NCBI GenBank assembly: GCA_044507775.1
Contig: JBIQIY010000004.1
Coordinates: 124,001-188,000 of the forward strand
DNA: 64,000 bases
Direction of reading: 5' to 3'
DNA from: Chryseosolibacter sp044507775
Lineage (GTDB): Bacteria; Bacteroidota; Bacteroidia; Cytophagales; Cyclobacteriaceae
This document shows positions 17,666 to 25,722 of this stretch, in pieces. The stretch's first letter is position 1. Each line of letters starts with the position of its first letter. The notes under the pieces are model-generated. The model made no database searches, was not told the DNA's origin, and saw only the letters and a program-made list of their open reading frames with translations. The position numbers and the translations under genes are program-made.

Positions 17666-18655
17666 ATGCAAATGGAACTGCTTATTATAGTTCTCGGGAG
17701 TGTTATCCTGTTCTTCGTCTTCCTGTACTTCGTTCCGGTCAACCTCTGGATTACAGCACTTTTCTCCGGCGTAAGGGTTGGGCTGTTTGACCTGGTGTTT
17801 ATGCGGATCCGGAAAGTTCCGCCGCGGATCGTCGTTGACTCGCTCATTACAGCGACCAAGGCCGGATTGCAGATATCTTCCAACGACCTGGAGACGCATT
17901 ACCTTGCAGGCGGTAATGTTCCGAATGTGATCAGGGCGCTTATCTCGGCAGACAAGGCCAACATCAGCCTCACGTTCAAGCAGGCAACCGCCATCGATCT
18001 CGCCGGCCGCGATGTGTTCCAGGCCGTGCAGATCTCCGTTAACCCGAAAGTCATTACCACGCCGAAAGTCGCGGGTGTCGCGGCGGATGGTATTCAGTTG
18101 ATCGCCATCGCGCGCGTTACGGTTCGGGCAAGCATCGCCCAGCTGGTGGGCGGCGCAGGTGAAGATACGATCCTTGCGCGGGTTGGTGAAGGTATCGTTT
18201 CCTCGATCGGTCAAGCCCGATCCCATAAGGAGGTGCTGGAAAGTCCCGACAATATTTCAAAGCTCGTATTATCCAGGGGCCTTGACGCCGGTACGGCCTT
18301 CGAGATTCTTTCCATTGACATAGCGGACGTCGATGTCGGAGCAAACATCGGGGCAAAACTTCAGATCGATCAGGCATCCGCCGATCTCAAGGTTGCTGAA
18401 GCGCGGGCGGAAGAGAGAAGGGCGATGGCTGTCGCGCTGGAACAGGAAATGAAAGCCAAGGCTCAGGAGGCTCGGGCCAAGGTGATCGAGGCGGAAGCGG
18501 AAATCCCCAAGGCGATCTCCGAAGCATTTGTCAAAGGAAATCTCGGTGTAATGGATTATTACAAAATGCAAAACGTCGTGGCCGACACAGGAATGAGAGA
18601 CGCGATCTCCGGATCTGGCTCCGGGTCCGGCTCAACCCCTCCGAAGAAAGAATAA
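17666..18655 (+). CDS. floA: Flotillin-like protein FloA
   Basis: A 329-residue membrane scaffold protein of the FloA (UPF0365) family, long known from Bacillus as YqfA. One hydrophobic segment (about 4-24) and a re-entrant hydrophobic stretch (about 27-45) are followed by the SPFH-like domain (VVDSLITATKAGLQISSNDLETHYLAGGNV, IARVTVRASIAQLVGGAGEDTILARVGEGIVSSIG) and a heptad-rich Ala/Glu coiled coil (about 233-290). The C-terminus is a flexible GSGSGSGS tail. FloA organises lipid-ordered patches in the inner membrane; NfeD upstream is its usual partner. A strong terminator follows at 18683. Confidence 0.93.
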   Translation: MQMELLIIVLGSVILFFVFLYFVPVNLWITALFSGVRVGLFDLVFMRIRKVPPRIVVDSLITATKAGLQISSNDLETHYLAGGNVPNVIRALISADKANISLTFKQATAIDLAGRDVFQAVQISVNPKVITTPKVAGVAADGIQLIAIARVTVRASIAQLVGGAGEDTILARVGEGIVSSIGQARSHKEVLESPDNISKLVLSRGLDAGTAFEILSIDIADVDVGANIGAKLQIDQASADLKVAEARAEERRAMAVALEQEMKAKAQEARAKVIEAEAEIPKAISEAFVKGNLGVMDYYKMQNVVADTGMRDAISGSGSGSGSTPPKKE

Positions 18656-18671
18656 GATAACTTAATGACTA

Positions 18672-20849
18672 TTACTGTCCTGAATGGGAAGTCCTGAAGA
18701 CTTCCCATTTTGATTTTTTTACGGCGATGAATTGATTGTGATAGGGATCGAACTTAATTCCGTCATAGATCATCGGGATCGTATTTACTCCCTGCAATGT
18801 CAGAGCCCCGAATTTGCCATCGCGCTGAACAATCACGTAGCCATTGCCGGCATCCGTTAACGAATCGTATCGCGGATGAATAATGACAACTCCCGCAGCG
18901 TCGGCAAGACCATAAGTTTCCCCCTGCCGAATTAAAAAGCGATCGTACGCATTGGGAGAAATTTCATGATATCGCAGCGGCAGCACGATCCGGCCTTGCC
19001 CGTCGATGAGACCGGACAGGCCGTCCTGTGTGACGATAGCCTTTCCGTTAACGAACCTGCCCACCTCATCGTAGACAGGTTGAACAACCAGCTTCTCATG
19101 GCGGTCGATAAAGCCCCATTTCCCGCGAATCCGGATGGCCGCGAGTCCCTCGCTGAACGGTCTCGCGTCTTGATAGCGGTTGGCGATGCGCAGCCTTCCC
19201 GCATCGTCAATAAAACCGAATTTTCCATCCTTTAGAATGGCCCTCAGGCCTTCACTTTCGGCAAAGACTTTTTCAACCAGCTCTGGCTGATTCGACCGTT
19301 CAATCACGATCCCGTTAGGATCAATCGTCCAGTAGGCGCCGGATGCCAGGTGTTCACGTATGTAACCCCCGTTGTAGTCGAGCGGGTTTTCTGAAAAATA
19401 AACGATATCCCCCTCGAAGGACTTGACGAAAGTAGTATTGTCAGCATACTCCATATACAGTTCCTCGTTGAGCAGTTTCAACGGATTTGGCTGCGGTGTC
19501 ACAATCCAGTTTTCGCGCAGGTTGATGACACCGTATTCTCCCTTGAATTTTACGACCACGTTATTGTTGAGTTCCTGGATCAGTGAATCGTGTACGCAGG
19601 TGAGAACTTGCACGCCGGATGCATCCACCGCTCCCCAGAAGCCGCGGTTTTTTACAGGGTGGAATTTGCCCGTAAAAGGCGCGATGTATTCGTAATTTTT
19701 CTCGCTGATGGGACTTCCCTGCTTGTTCAGAATCACCCACCGATTCTTGCCACCGGTGTCAAGACAGGCGCGAAATCCGTGCGGCTCGATGATGAGTTCC
19801 CGATACCGCGGCTCGATGACGGTTTTTCCGTCTGCTGTGATTACGCCGGTATGTGAATTCTTGCGATAACACGCGATGCCGTCCGTGAAGTCCCCGATGG
19901 ATGAAAAGAAATCTTCGTGGAGGGGTTTCAGGTCATTCCCTGCCAACTGAAGTTTTCCGTTGGACAAGATTGCATAACGGTCGGCCGACAAGGGGCGAAG
20001 ATCGTCAACGCGATGCTCGGCGATAAGCTTGTTGTCACCGTGAAGGAAGTACCAGGTATTGGTTTCGCGGATCAGGACAGCACCATCATCCTCCAGGCGG
20101 ACTTCTCCATGTTCCGGCCTGACCACGATTGCTCCGTTGCGATCGATTAGACCTTGTTTCTGCCCCTGATAAATGACTGCGTAGTCTTTTCGAAATGCCG
20201 AGAGACTATCAATGTTGAAGGGAGAAATCTGCGTGCCATCGTCCGAGAAAATTGCAATTTTCCGGTCCTGATTTTCCACGGCATATCGCAGGCTGCCCAG
20301 CGAATAAATGCGCTGATATTGAATAGGGATTAATATCTTGTGTGAAAGATCGATGAGCCCGAATTCAAATTTCGTCCCGGACCGCGACATGACAACGGCT
20401 CGCATGTTCGACAGCTTCAGCCCGTCGTAAACAAAGGGGATGATTACTTTGCCCGAGGTGTTGATTACTCCAAAGGACGGCCTTTGGGTCAGGTGGGATT
20501 TCTTTTGCGCCACCAGGAACGAACCCTCGCCTGGTATCAGATCGAGAAATTCCGCGGCGGTGACGACTTTGTTCGATGTGTGTATGAGGCCCCACAGGCC
20601 ATTGGACTGATAGCCGACAACCTTGTCTACGATCGACAGTTTTCCATTGCTCCAGCCGATGGCATCATAAGTCGCAGGAATGAGGATCTCTCCTGCCTGG
20701 TCCTTCAGTCCGACTTTGCCATTTTCCTCAAAAAGTGAAAAATCGGTGGACCGGATAAAATCCTTGTCTGCATGATCTATGCTGAACGCGTTCCCTGCAG
20801 ATACGAACAACAACACCACTAGCCATAATAAAATAAATCGCACGCGCAT
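18672..20849 (-). CDS. Secreted WG-repeat protein
   Basis: A 725-residue protein built from many WG (KWG) beta-hairpin repeats, each about 25-50 residues with cores such as GLIDRNGAIVVRPEHGEV, KWGFIDRHEKLVVQPVYDEV and KFGFIDDAGRLRIANRYQD. The chosen ATG at 20849 begins a clear signal peptide (MRVRFILLWLVVLLFVSAGNAFS); an in-frame TTG at 20978 would add 43 residues lacking signal character. Repeats fill almost the whole length; no catalytic domain is present. WG-repeat proteins are thought to be surface or periplasmic binding scaffolds. Its last codons coincide with the terminator of the opposite operon. Confidence 0.87.
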   Translation of the reverse strand: MRVRFILLWLVVLLFVSAGNAFSIDHADKDFIRSTDFSLFEENGKVGLKDQAGEILIPATYDAIGWSNGKLSIVDKVVGYQSNGLWGLIHTSNKVVTAAEFLDLIPGEGSFLVAQKKSHLTQRPSFGVINTSGKVIIPFVYDGLKLSNMRAVVMSRSGTKFEFGLIDLSHKILIPIQYQRIYSLGSLRYAVENQDRKIAIFSDDGTQISPFNIDSLSAFRKDYAVIYQGQKQGLIDRNGAIVVRPEHGEVRLEDDGAVLIRETNTWYFLHGDNKLIAEHRVDDLRPLSADRYAILSNGKLQLAGNDLKPLHEDFFSSIGDFTDGIACYRKNSHTGVITADGKTVIEPRYRELIIEPHGFRACLDTGGKNRWVILNKQGSPISEKNYEYIAPFTGKFHPVKNRGFWGAVDASGVQVLTCVHDSLIQELNNNVVVKFKGEYGVINLRENWIVTPQPNPLKLLNEELYMEYADNTTFVKSFEGDIVYFSENPLDYNGGYIREHLASGAYWTIDPNGIVIERSNQPELVEKVFAESEGLRAILKDGKFGFIDDAGRLRIANRYQDARPFSEGLAAIRIRGKWGFIDRHEKLVVQPVYDEVGRFVNGKAIVTQDGLSGLIDGQGRIVLPLRYHEISPNAYDRFLIRQGETYGLADAAGVVIIHPRYDSLTDAGNGYVIVQRDGKFGALTLQGVNTIPMIYDGIKFDPYHNQFIAVKKSKWEVFRTSHSGQ
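18683..18720 (+). terminator. Strong intrinsic terminator of the nfeD-floA transcript
   Basis: AATGGGAAGTC (18683-18693) and GACTTCCCATT (18699-18709) form a perfect 11-bp stem with a 5-base loop, followed by a T-rich run to 18720. It lies wholly inside the 3' end of the convergent WG-repeat gene, whose last codons it supplies. Confidence 0.9.
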
Positions 20850-20917
20850 CTTACCCGAAGTTACTGATAAAAAATTGGCACAAAGCCCATCAAAAAAATT
20901 GGATGCCTGGGTAGAGA

Positions 20918-20925
20918 CAAAAGTA
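20918..20925 (-). promoter_or_regulatory. -7 element for the WG-repeat gene
   Basis: On the minus strand this reads TACTTTTG, a full TAnnTTTG match, 68 bases upstream of the ATG at 20849. A CTTTG lies upstream but only about 14 bases away, shorter than the usual 19. Confidence 0.4.
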
Positions 20926-21012
20926 GCGAATGTTGGCAACAAAGGGTGGGAATTGTCGCCGATTGCGCAAAAAATCAATTCAGGGTGGCATCGCCCCCGG
21001 GGTGGGGCATCT

Positions 21013-22170
21013 CTACGGCAATTTCCGGTGAAAGAATAATTCGTGCTCTGGCAGGGATCCGGGATGGGCGATCTTGATCAAATCCTGAAGAATGAGGTCG
21101 GGTCGCAGGTAGCCGAGCTCGAGAAATTCGTTGCCACCACGCGCACCCGTACGGGCATCGTAGTTATAAACCTGCTTATGAATGAACGGAGCGAAGCGCG
21201 TATAACGGGCATCCGCGGCAGCGATCTCTTCGAGCGACCTATACGAGCCTACACCGATCCACAGATCCGCCTCGTGCGCCTTCGCGTAGACGGATTCGAA
21301 CGGTAGCTGGAGGTATCCATTGCTCGTAGTTTCTTCCCACAGATACTGGCACCCCGCGTCTTTGAAAAGTTTCGCAGCATAGTTTTGTCCACCCGGTAAG
21401 AACCAGGCGTCTCCATAGACGATCCCACTTAACACCGTAGGGTGGTGGGTGTCCTCAATGGAGGCCTTCGCCTGAAGATAGTTTTTTTCGATTTGGCTGA
21501 AGACTGAATCGGCCTCGCGCTCGCGGTTGAAAAACAGCGCCATAAACTTGATCCATTCGGCACGACCCAGCGGGTGCTGCTCAAGGTATTCACCATTGAT
21601 GACAACGGGTATCCCGAGCTCTTCGATCTTCCGGAACTGTCCGTAGTCACCGCTCATGGTATAACCCATCAACATGCCGGGACGCAGTACTGCGAGTCTT
21701 TCAAGGTTCAGGCCCTTGTCGATTCCAAGGTCCGTCACCTTTCCCGCATCGACGCGCTTCCGCATTTTTTCGGAGCTGATATAGTCCGTCGTTGGGAACC
21801 CGACCAGCTTGTCGGTCTCGCCGAGGTAGTCGAGCAACGGAATGTGTGTTGTTGAGGTACACACCACGCTGCGTACTGGCGTGTAGATTACGCGCGTGTC
21901 CGGGTTGTGGGCCGGTGGTTCTTCTCCCCGGGGGACAAGCAGATATGAGTAGCCCGAGGTGGCTCCCTGGAAAGGGTACGAGACCTCCACGAGCCTGGCG
22001 TTTTCAACTGCTGAGATACTGAATCCCTTCGCGTACTTGAGGACCGCTATCTCAGAGACGCGTTCGTTGTTGTCGGCTGGGCGCTTGTCTTTGCACGTCA
22101 TCATACACATCGACAGTAGGATGACCAGCGGCCTCAGGGTTGTTGTCGCGGATATTCGAAACTTTATCAC
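21013..22170 (-). CDS. btuF: Cobalamin-binding lipoprotein, BtuF-like ABC substrate-binding protein
   Basis: A 385-residue periplasmic binding protein of the cobalamin/iron-siderophore (helical backbone) class. The N-terminus LVILLSMCMMTCKDKRP is a lipoprotein signal with the lipidated Cys at about residue 26. Class signatures include YTPVRSVVCTSTTHIPLLDYLGETDKLVGFPTTDYI, LNLERLAVLRPGMLMGY and GRAEWIKFMALFFNRE. The GTG at 22170 is chosen because the longer open frame (to 22341) would begin inside the riboswitch of the divergent gene and has no signal peptide at its start. It should deliver B12 taken up by the divergent btuB-type receptor to an ABC importer; no btuCD is in the window. Confidence 0.83.
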   Translation of the reverse strand: MIKFRISATTTLRPLVILLSMCMMTCKDKRPADNNERVSEIAVLKYAKGFSISAVENARLVEVSYPFQGATSGYSYLLVPRGEEPPAHNPDTRVIYTPVRSVVCTSTTHIPLLDYLGETDKLVGFPTTDYISSEKMRKRVDAGKVTDLGIDKGLNLERLAVLRPGMLMGYTMSGDYGQFRKIEELGIPVVINGEYLEQHPLGRAEWIKFMALFFNREREADSVFSQIEKNYLQAKASIEDTHHPTVLSGIVYGDAWFLPGGQNYAAKLFKDAGCQYLWEETTSNGYLQLPFESVYAKAHEADLWIGVGSYRSLEEIAAADARYTRFAPFIHKQVYNYDARTGARGGNEFLELGYLRPDLILQDLIKIAHPGSLPEHELFFHRKLP

Positions 22171-22194
22171 CCCTGCAATATTAATCGTTTGTCG

Positions 22195-22225
22195 TTTGCA
22201 AATAGCACAGCTCCTCTTAAGTTTG
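22195..22225 (+). promoter_or_regulatory. Consensus Bacteroidota promoter of the btuB riboswitch transcript
   Basis: TTTG (22195-22198), 19 bases, then TAAGTTTG (22218-22225): both boxes match the primary sigma (SigABfr-type) consensus. Transcription should begin near 22231-22233, exactly where the riboswitch P1 stem starts, which supports both calls. Confidence 0.85.
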
Positions 22226-22232
22226 TGCCGGA

Positions 22233-22415
22233 ATGACGGTTCTTCTGCTGAGACGATCATCAGAAGATTAAAAGGGAATCCGGTGAACAAATAATTCCGG
22301 AGCTGTCCCCGCAACTGTAATCCACTGTTTGTTGCTGGCATCGCGCCACTGTTTCGCCCAATCGGGACGGGAAGGCGCCAGCAATGTGGAGAGCCAGGAG
22401 ACCTGCCGTTGTCAT
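22233..22415 (+). promoter_or_regulatory. Cobalamin (adenosylcobalamin) riboswitch
   Basis: The conserved core is easily read: AAAGGGAATCCGGTGAA near 22270, then GAGCTGTCCCCGCAACTGTAA near 22300, GGGAAGGCGCCAGC near 22370-22383 and the B12 box AGCCAGGAGACCTGC at 22392-22406. ATGAC (22233-22237) pairs with GTCAT (22411-22415) to close P1. Downstream, TGTGAAC (22452-22458) can pair with GTTCACA (22503-22509), just ahead of the btuB start, and a small CTTTC/GAAAG hairpin lies near 22435. These may be the expression platform. When B12 is bound, btuB expression should fall. Confidence 0.95.
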
Positions 22416-22523
22416 CCAGATTTTATCAGAGCTTTCGGGTGAAAGGCGATGTGTGAACGGCGATGTCTGTTTCCCTCACTTATCTCTTCCAGAGCTCATA
22501 GTGTTCACAATAAAACAAATGCT

Positions 22524-24647
22524 ATGAGAAAAAATTATCCTTTGATTGTACTGTGGCTAGCCGGTGCTCTTTGCGCCACTGCTCAGGATTCCACAAAAGT
22601 AACCACGCTAAAAGAGATCGTTGTCTCCGCGAGCCGAACCGAAGAACCGGTTATCGAAGTACCCCGCAGTGTCACGGTGATCAGCGGGGAGCAGATCAGA
22701 ACCTCGGTGTATCAATCCGTGGGTGACCTCCTTAATTCTACGGGCGGATTGTTCATTGTCGGCGCGAACCAGACACCGGGAACTAATCAGAACATTTTCA
22801 TGCGCGGAGCAAACAGCAACCAGGTGGCGGTGCTCGTAGATGGTGTGCGCATCACCGACCCATCGTCGCCCAATGCGGCTATTGACTTCTCTGAAATGTC
22901 GTTGACGAACGTCGAGCGCATCGAAGTGATTCGTGGCTCTCACAGTACCGTCTTCGGTGGCGCTGCGATCGGAGGCGTGATTAATATAATTACGAGGAAA
23001 AACAACGTCAGGGGGATTCACGGCGATGTTTCGTGGCAAGGTGGGACGTTCGGACACGATGCCTGGTCATCCCTCGAAAATGTCAATCTTACCTATGGGC
23101 ATGCCAGTGGTGTGTATGTCAATGGGTCGATGTTCAGGCAGGATGTGAAAGGCCTGGATGCCGTTGAAGCGCAGGCGGCGGCCCCTGCTTTTATTTCTGA
23201 TCGCGATGATTTCCGGAAAACGGATTTTGCTTTGAAGGGCGGATACCGACGCGATGCATGGGATGCCAGCGTGTCATTCCGGAGCAGCCATCAGTACACG
23301 GAGATAGATGATGGCGCCTTTCGGAACGACGAAAATAGCTACCTCGTCTTTGACAGGAGATTGTTGAACTACTCGGCACGATACAAAATCAATGACCGGC
23401 TCAGTGGGTCACTCATCGGCTCATTTAGCGAGTCGGAAAGATTTTTTGAAGATGATTCGTCTCGCGTGGACGCATCAACATGGGATCACCTCTATTCGAC
23501 GGGAACCTATTTCGGAAGACTTCAGACGCATGAGCTGCAATTGAATTATCGCAGCGGCGCAATGGCAGGCGTAGTGGGAGGAGGATTTTATCGCGAAAGG
23601 ATGTTCTTTGACAATTACCTATTGTACAATGATCCGTCCTTTTCATTTGAAGTCGTGACAAATTATGACACGATTCATAGTACGACCACCACGGGATACC
23701 TGTTTGCGCAATTGGAATACGGCATCGGCAACTTTCGATTATCGGGAGGAGCGCGGGGGAGCAGTCACACGACGGCGGGAGAGTTTGCGACCTTTGAATT
23801 GAATCCATCGTGGACATACCGGGATCTGCTTATATATGGTTCGTTATCCACCGGCTTCAACACACCATCGCTATACCAGCTTTACGATCCATCAAAAGAT
23901 TTCGGCGCTTATGCGACGAGAGGAAACCGCAACCTGAAACCGGAGCGGTCAGTTTCATTTGAGGCGGGCGTCAAGAAGCAGTTTGCCTCGGGCACATACT
24001 TCACCGTTTCGGCTTATACGACGAGAGTCCGCAACTCAATTGAGTACGTGTACTTATGGAACAGCGACAAGCCAATCGGCGAGCTGGATTTCTCAGATTC
24101 ACATGGTGATCGCTACATCAACGTGGCGGAGCAGCGTGTCAAGGGGATCGAGGTTGAAGGTTTTGTGAAGATCAGCCCTGCGCTTTCCCTTCGCGGCAAT
24201 GTTTCACTTCTTGAGGCGGAGGTACGCGCGTCACCGGATGACCTGGATTTCACTGACACTGGCGGCTACCGGGTTCAACTGTACAACCTGGGTACATTCC
24301 TGGATCAGGACTTCAAAGGCAGCGAGGTAGTTCGCAGGCCGGCGCTGACGAGTTTTTCGCGGGTGAATTTCAAGGCGACCAAAGCGCTTACATTTTACGC
24401 GATCCATCGTTTCACAGGTAAGCGCTTCGATGCGGGTTATGACGGATCGATGGGTCCGGCCGGAGGGCTGGCGAGCATCAATGTCGATGCCTATCATCTT
24501 GTCGATGTCGGCGCGAGCTGGAACGCAACGGAATCCTTTTCCATTGGAGTCAAAGTCGAAAATCTCCTGGATGAAGACTATCGCGAGGTTCTCGGGTTTC
24601 GCACCATTGGACGGAGCGTCCACCTGAAGGCCGCGTTCAGGTTTTGA
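22524..24647 (+). CDS. btuB: TonB-dependent outer membrane receptor, probable vitamin B12 transporter BtuB
   Basis: A 707-residue TonB receptor. A signal peptide (about 1-21, GALCATAQ) is followed by the TonB-box-like LKEIVVSASR (about 29-38), a plug domain (about 45-160: QNIFMRGANSNQVAVLVDGVRITDP, NVERIEVIRGSHSTVFGGAAIGGVINIIT) and a 22-strand type barrel ending in the C-terminal Phe of KAAFRF. The ATG at 22524 is chosen because the earlier in-frame ATG at 22449 would place 25 non-signal residues upstream, inside the riboswitch expression platform. The cobalamin riboswitch upstream and the btuF-like and meaB neighbours identify B12 or a related corrinoid as the substrate. Confidence 0.92.
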   Translation: MRKNYPLIVLWLAGALCATAQDSTKVTTLKEIVVSASRTEEPVIEVPRSVTVISGEQIRTSVYQSVGDLLNSTGGLFIVGANQTPGTNQNIFMRGANSNQVAVLVDGVRITDPSSPNAAIDFSEMSLTNVERIEVIRGSHSTVFGGAAIGGVINIITRKNNVRGIHGDVSWQGGTFGHDAWSSLENVNLTYGHASGVYVNGSMFRQDVKGLDAVEAQAAAPAFISDRDDFRKTDFALKGGYRRDAWDASVSFRSSHQYTEIDDGAFRNDENSYLVFDRRLLNYSARYKINDRLSGSLIGSFSESERFFEDDSSRVDASTWDHLYSTGTYFGRLQTHELQLNYRSGAMAGVVGGGFYRERMFFDNYLLYNDPSFSFEVVTNYDTIHSTTTTGYLFAQLEYGIGNFRLSGGARGSSHTTAGEFATFELNPSWTYRDLLIYGSLSTGFNTPSLYQLYDPSKDFGAYATRGNRNLKPERSVSFEAGVKKQFASGTYFTVSAYTTRVRNSIEYVYLWNSDKPIGELDFSDSHGDRYINVAEQRVKGIEVEGFVKISPALSLRGNVSLLEAEVRASPDDLDFTDTGGYRVQLYNLGTFLDQDFKGSEVVRRPALTSFSRVNFKATKALTFYAIHRFTGKRFDAGYDGSMGPAGGLASINVDAYHLVDVGASWNATESFSIGVKVENLLDEDYREVLGFRTIGRSVHLKAAFRF

Positions 24648-25668
24648 TACCGCGGTCTTCTAAATCCGTTCGCCTGATGGCGCGGTGATAGGCGAGCAGC
24701 ATTTCGCGCGCCGCCTGGCGTGGCGAGATGCTGCCGGCCTGAATCCTGAGCTTCAGATTTTCTTCTTCTTTAGCCAGGTCGGGGTATTGTTTTGGATCCA
24801 GGCTGAGCAACAGATCGAAATGTTCCTGAAACCATGATGTCTGCTGACGTTTTCGGTTCGCTTCAATGTAGCCCGAGGCGGATAGCTGTTTGTTGAAGTC
24901 GTGGATCATGTCGTGGATCTCCTGCATGCCTGCGCCCTTCAGCGCGGAGCAGGTCACCACCTTCGTAGTCCAGCCAGACCGTTGCGGCTTGAGCAGGTGC
25001 AGCGCATGTTGGAAGTCGGCTTGTGTTGCCTTCGCTGCTTTTAGACTATCGCCGTCCGCTTTTGTGATGGCGACGGCGTCGGCCATTTCCACAATACCTT
25101 TTTTGATTCCCTGGAGCTCGTCACCGGATCCCGGTTGCATGAGTAGCAAAAAGAAATCGACCATATTCTTGATGGCAATCTCGGACTGGCCTGTGCCGAC
25201 CGTTTCAACAATGATAATCTCGAATCCCGCAGCCTCACACAACAGCATCGCCTCACGCGTTTGAGAGGTCACGCCACCCAATGTGCGCCCTGAGGGGGAT
25301 GGGCGGATAAATGCGCGCGGATCCCGGGCGAGTTCCTGCATCCGCGTTTTGTCTCCCAGAATACTGCCTCCCGTCAGCTGGCTGCTGGGATCGATGGTGA
25401 GCACCGCTACCTTCTTTCCGGCGTCGATGAACATTTTGCCAAAAGCCTCAATGAAGGTGCTCTTCCCCACACCCGGTGCTCCGGTGATCCCGATCCTGAG
25501 GGAGTTACCAGATTGTGGAAGCACGGCATTTATCACCTTACCGGCGAGATCTTGGTCGGCGGGCAGCGCGCTTTCAATAAGGGTAATGGCCTGCGCTAAA
25601 ATGAAGCGATCGCCCCGAAGGATGCCGTTTTGATATGCTGCAAGGTTGAGGCGCGGACTATTCAACAC
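24637..25668 (-). CDS. meaB: Methylmalonyl-CoA mutase-associated GTPase MeaB
   Basis: A 343-residue G3E-family GTPase. Walker A GITGAPGVGKST lies at about 60-71, followed by LTIDPSSQLTGGSILGDKTRM (about 95-115, switch region), the IIIVETVGTGQSE Walker B/switch II segment and AITKAD as base-recognition motif. MeaB loads and protects adenosylcobalamin in methylmalonyl-CoA mutase. The mutase genes are not here, but the gene lies tail to tail with btuB, overlapping it by 11 bases, so the locus groups B12 uptake with B12 use. The start is GTG (25668) or the adjoining TTG; no in-frame ATG precedes them before a stop. Confidence 0.93.
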   Translation of the reverse strand: MLNSPRLNLAAYQNGILRGDRFILAQAITLIESALPADQDLAGKVINAVLPQSGNSLRIGITGAPGVGKSTFIEAFGKMFIDAGKKVAVLTIDPSSQLTGGSILGDKTRMQELARDPRAFIRPSPSGRTLGGVTSQTREAMLLCEAAGFEIIIVETVGTGQSEIAIKNMVDFFLLLMQPGSGDELQGIKKGIVEMADAVAITKADGDSLKAAKATQADFQHALHLLKPQRSGWTTKVVTCSALKGAGMQEIHDMIHDFNKQLSASGYIEANRKRQQTSWFQEHFDLLLSLDPKQYPDLAKEEENLKLRIQAGSISPRQAAREMLLAYHRAIRRTDLEDRGIKT

Positions 25669-25722
25669 GAAATATCATAATCGATTTGAAATTCATAAAT
25701 TTACTGATTCACACCCCATATT

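Noticed and set aside
20850..20978. Upstream TTG start for the WG-repeat protein
   Set aside because: The ATG at 20849 begins directly with a good signal peptide and the -7 element at 20918 lies inside the extension.
22171..22341. N-terminal extension of the btuF-like frame
   Set aside because: The extension reads antisense through the cobalamin riboswitch and puts 57 residues ahead of an otherwise proper lipoprotein signal peptide.
22449..22523. Upstream ATG of the btuB-like frame
   Set aside because: The added 25 residues lack signal-peptide character and overlap the riboswitch expression platform; the ATG at 22524 starts a normal signal peptide.
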